Shown here piece by piece: positions 62,001-64,000 of a DNA stretch of 64,000 nt. Within the stretch, counting starts at the first letter, position 1. Each line of letters starts with the position of its first letter. A program made the translations under genes and the position numbers. A model generated the notes under the pieces. That model saw nothing but the letters and a program-made list of their open reading frames with translations, did no database searches and had not been told where the DNA came from. The stretch comes from Cerioporus squamosus (Eukaryota > Basidiomycota > Agaricomycetes > Polyporales > Polyporaceae): positions 62,001 to 126,000 of the forward strand of contig JABYQS010000077.1 in the NCBI GenBank assembly GCA_022592435.1, read 5' to 3'.

Positions 62001-64000
62001 AACGTATTAGAGGGATTGACCGAGCCCCTACAGACTACGGCGGCATTTCTGCTTCGCGACTGGAGGTCCTCGAGGAGCGTCTGCGGGACGATGTCATCAA
62101 CGAAGTCCACGCCTTCGGCGGACGGTGGGTACTCTGCACCATCGTCTTCTTGTGCCATCCTCATCGCTCCATTCACTTCTTTCAGCGTCCTCTTGCATAC
62201 CGAAACGCCTGATGGTTCTGTTATCCCAATCTGGGAGGAGGTCAACAGCGAAGACATCATGGTCCTCAAAGACGTCATGGCGCAGCGCAGACATATCAAC
62301 GACCACGTCGAGCTCGGATACGCACGCATACCATCACAGCGGAGCGTCCGCCAGACTTCACGGACCTGAGCGAGCTTATTGAGGTCATGATCCGCAGCAA
62401 CGCGACTGGTGCCCCGGTGGTCATCAACTGCCAGCTGGGACGTGGGCGGAGCACGCTCACGTCGGTCATCATGCTGCTCATCCAGCAATGGCTCGCGACT
62501 GCAACCCGGGTCAGAGACCCGACGACGCCGGGCCCGTTGCAGCGCTCCATGACGAACGACCTCATCCCGCACCACAATGCCCGTCAGTCGTACCAGATCA
62601 TCAACAGTGAGTAGTACACGTAGTACCTGTCCTGTCCCGTCCAGCGTCGCTGACATCGCACAGACCTGCTCCGAGTGATCCGCAAGGGTCCGATGGTGAA
62701 GCAAACAGTCGACGACGCGATCGACCGATGCGCGCAAGTGCTCAACCTGCGCGACTCCATCGAAGAGGCGCGCATGCGCGCAGAGCAGGCGACGGACGAG
62801 CGGCAGCGGAAGCAGCACGCGCACCGCGGCCTGCAGAACCTGCGCCGGTACTTCGAGCTCATCATCTTCCAGGCGTACCTGCAGTCCACGGAGCCGGACA
62901 CGATGCAGACGCAGCAGTCGTTCGAGTCGTTCGTGAAGGACCGCCCGGTGATCAAGACGTTCGAGAAGCAGCTGCTCTCGGAGGACCTGGACACCCTCAA
63001 GCCGCTCGAGCGCGTCGATGTTTCGGAGGGGGTGCCTCTCCCGGACGAGGTGGAGAAGGTCGTCGCGAACCGGTCGGGGAGCATACTGTCTGCGTCGACC
63101 ATCCTCAAGAGCGACTTCTTCTCGAATCTTCAGAAGATGAGCTTGCCGGAGTACGTTCTCATTTTCCCGCCGAAACCCGGTGGCTGACTTCCGGTGGGCA
63201 GGCGCATCGAAGGCGCACCAAACTTCCGGCGCGTGCCCCTGACTCTTCGGCTCATCTCTACGTCCGCGTCATCCCCAGGCAGCGATCACTTCGACTTTGT
63301 CACCGGCAACGATAACAAGTGGGTCTGTGGCAGGTGCGTGCGCAGTGTGTACTTGTACAGCGTGGTGCTCCCCCTCACCAAGCTCAACCTTCAGCGGTAT
63401 GCCCACGGTCGACGGGCTGAGGCGTGCGTTGCAGCGGGTGAACGCCCACCCGGAAGGAAGCAACAAAGTGTACTGGACGTCCCTGCGCGAGGTCAGCCCT
63501 GCCATTCTGCTCCGATGTCCGCGTGTGCTGATACTTACCGCCCGCAGGAACCGGTGATATACGTCGCAGGCCGCCCGCACGTTCTGCGACTGGTCGACAA
63601 GCCGCTCGAGAACGTCGAGTGAGTTCTGTTTACGTCGTGGGCGGCCGTCGCAGTCCACTCATGTTCACATTGTGTTTCAGGGCCACCGGGGTGACCACGG
63701 CGGTGGTCGAAACCATGGAGGACAACCTGAAGCGGGATGTCATCCGTGAGGTCCGGGCGGGTGATGGCCGCATCCTGCTGCACGACGAGGTGGAGGAGCG
63801 TCCGGGTGTCTTCAAGATCATCCCGATCTGGGAGCAGGTCGAGGAGAAGGAAATCATGACTCCGCGCGACGTGTACAACCTCATGGTCCAGGAGGGCTAC
63901 AAGGTCGGTCCGAGAGCTCTCTTCGGTGTCTGGATCGCGAAGATTGACTTTGCTCGATGTCTTGCAGGTTGACTATGGCCGGGTGGCAGTGGTGCGTATT
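59096..64000 (+). CDS. paladin-type protein with repeated PTP-like phytase modules, partial at the window end
   Basis: Large multi-module protein of the paladin (PALD1) / PTP-like phytase type, related to inositol-polyphosphate and dual-specificity phosphatases. It starts at 59096 and continues past 64000; at least 23 exons are visible. Module 1 opens with INVHGAPNFRAPRQGNLNVY and has the P-loop CGMGAVR (C296-R302, exon 60328-60534). Module 2 starts at GAINFRNIPGTNIYALGQPT and has CQLGRGR (near 62429). Module 3 starts at RIEGAPNFRRVPL, with MPTVDGLRRALQRV and VYWTSLREEPVIYVAGRPHV; its catalytic loop lies outside. Exon 60182-60189 is only 8 bases (Tyr-Tyr and part of Arg), and 61359-61378 is 20 bases. 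The exon 62186-62606 lacks one base near 62331: GYARIP and ITAERPPDFTDLSEL are in different frames. The C-terminus is unknown. Confidence 0.87.

Noticed and set aside
1..64000. tRNA or rRNA genes, CRISPR arrays, bacterial-type operons
   Set aside because: No tRNA B-box/TpsiC-like sequence with a foldable surround, no regular direct-repeat array and no rRNA sequence seen; spliced eukaryotic genes throughout.

Overview
The window looks like nuclear DNA of an Agaricomycete fungus, plausibly a Polyporales wood-decay species (my inference). The grounds are GC-rich coding sequence, dense GT-AG introns of about 50-60 nt, genes close together on both strands, and a fatty acid synthase encoded as one fused chain, as in many basidiomycetes. 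All gene models below were spliced by eye. They rest on splice consensus, phase bookkeeping (exon lengths sum to whole codons except where stated) and recognised family motifs.

Layout. 1-6245: gene-poor, apart from a five-exon acyl-CoA-binding protein (1935-2611). 6334-8016 (-): an F-box-like protein. 8400-15429: a tandem array of NAD(P)-binding extended-SDR/epimerase-like genes with three full-length copies (A, B, C). Copy C carries a one-base frameshift. Decayed 3' ends of lost copies and a repeated promoter block lie between the genes. 15755-16762 (-): Pof1-like nucleotidylyltransferase. 17124-20516 (+): DBP5/DDX19-type DEAD-box helicase with a ~1.24 kb insertion in one intron. 22791-23388 (+): small unknown protein. 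23389-29718: gene desert of about 6.3 kb with only doubtful, decayed retroelement traces.

29719-30552 (-): VTC1-like subunit, divergent from a Sis1/DNAJB-type co-chaperone (30925-32442). 32995-46037 (-): fused type I fatty acid synthase, 21 exons and 3,974 codons before the stop. 47336-49221 (-): RUS/DUF647 membrane protein. 49884-51823 (+): a second F-box-like gene, paralogous to the one at 6334 and with a disturbed frame near exon 2. 52519-53367 (+): FRA10AC1 homolog. 53468-54719 (-): NmrA-like protein. 55180-57344 (-): NDUFAF7/MidA-type mitochondrial methyltransferase. 57712-58673 (+): eIF6. 59096 to the window end (+): paladin-type protein with repeated PTP-like phytase modules, cut off by the edge.

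Most genes are conserved housekeeping functions: lipid synthesis and acyl-CoA carriage (FAS, ACBP), mRNA export and splicing (DBP5, FRA10AC1), ribosome biogenesis (eIF6), protein folding (Sis1-like), polyphosphate and inositol-phosphate biology (VTC1, paladin), and mitochondria (NDUFAF7). No cluster logic ties them together. The accessory parts are the SDR array and the F-box pair. I found no convincing new multi-gene system. The most unusual items are the birth-and-death SDR array, the intron insertion in DBP5, an 8-nt micro-exon in the paladin gene, and four apparent frame breaks that are either pseudogenisation or assembly indels.
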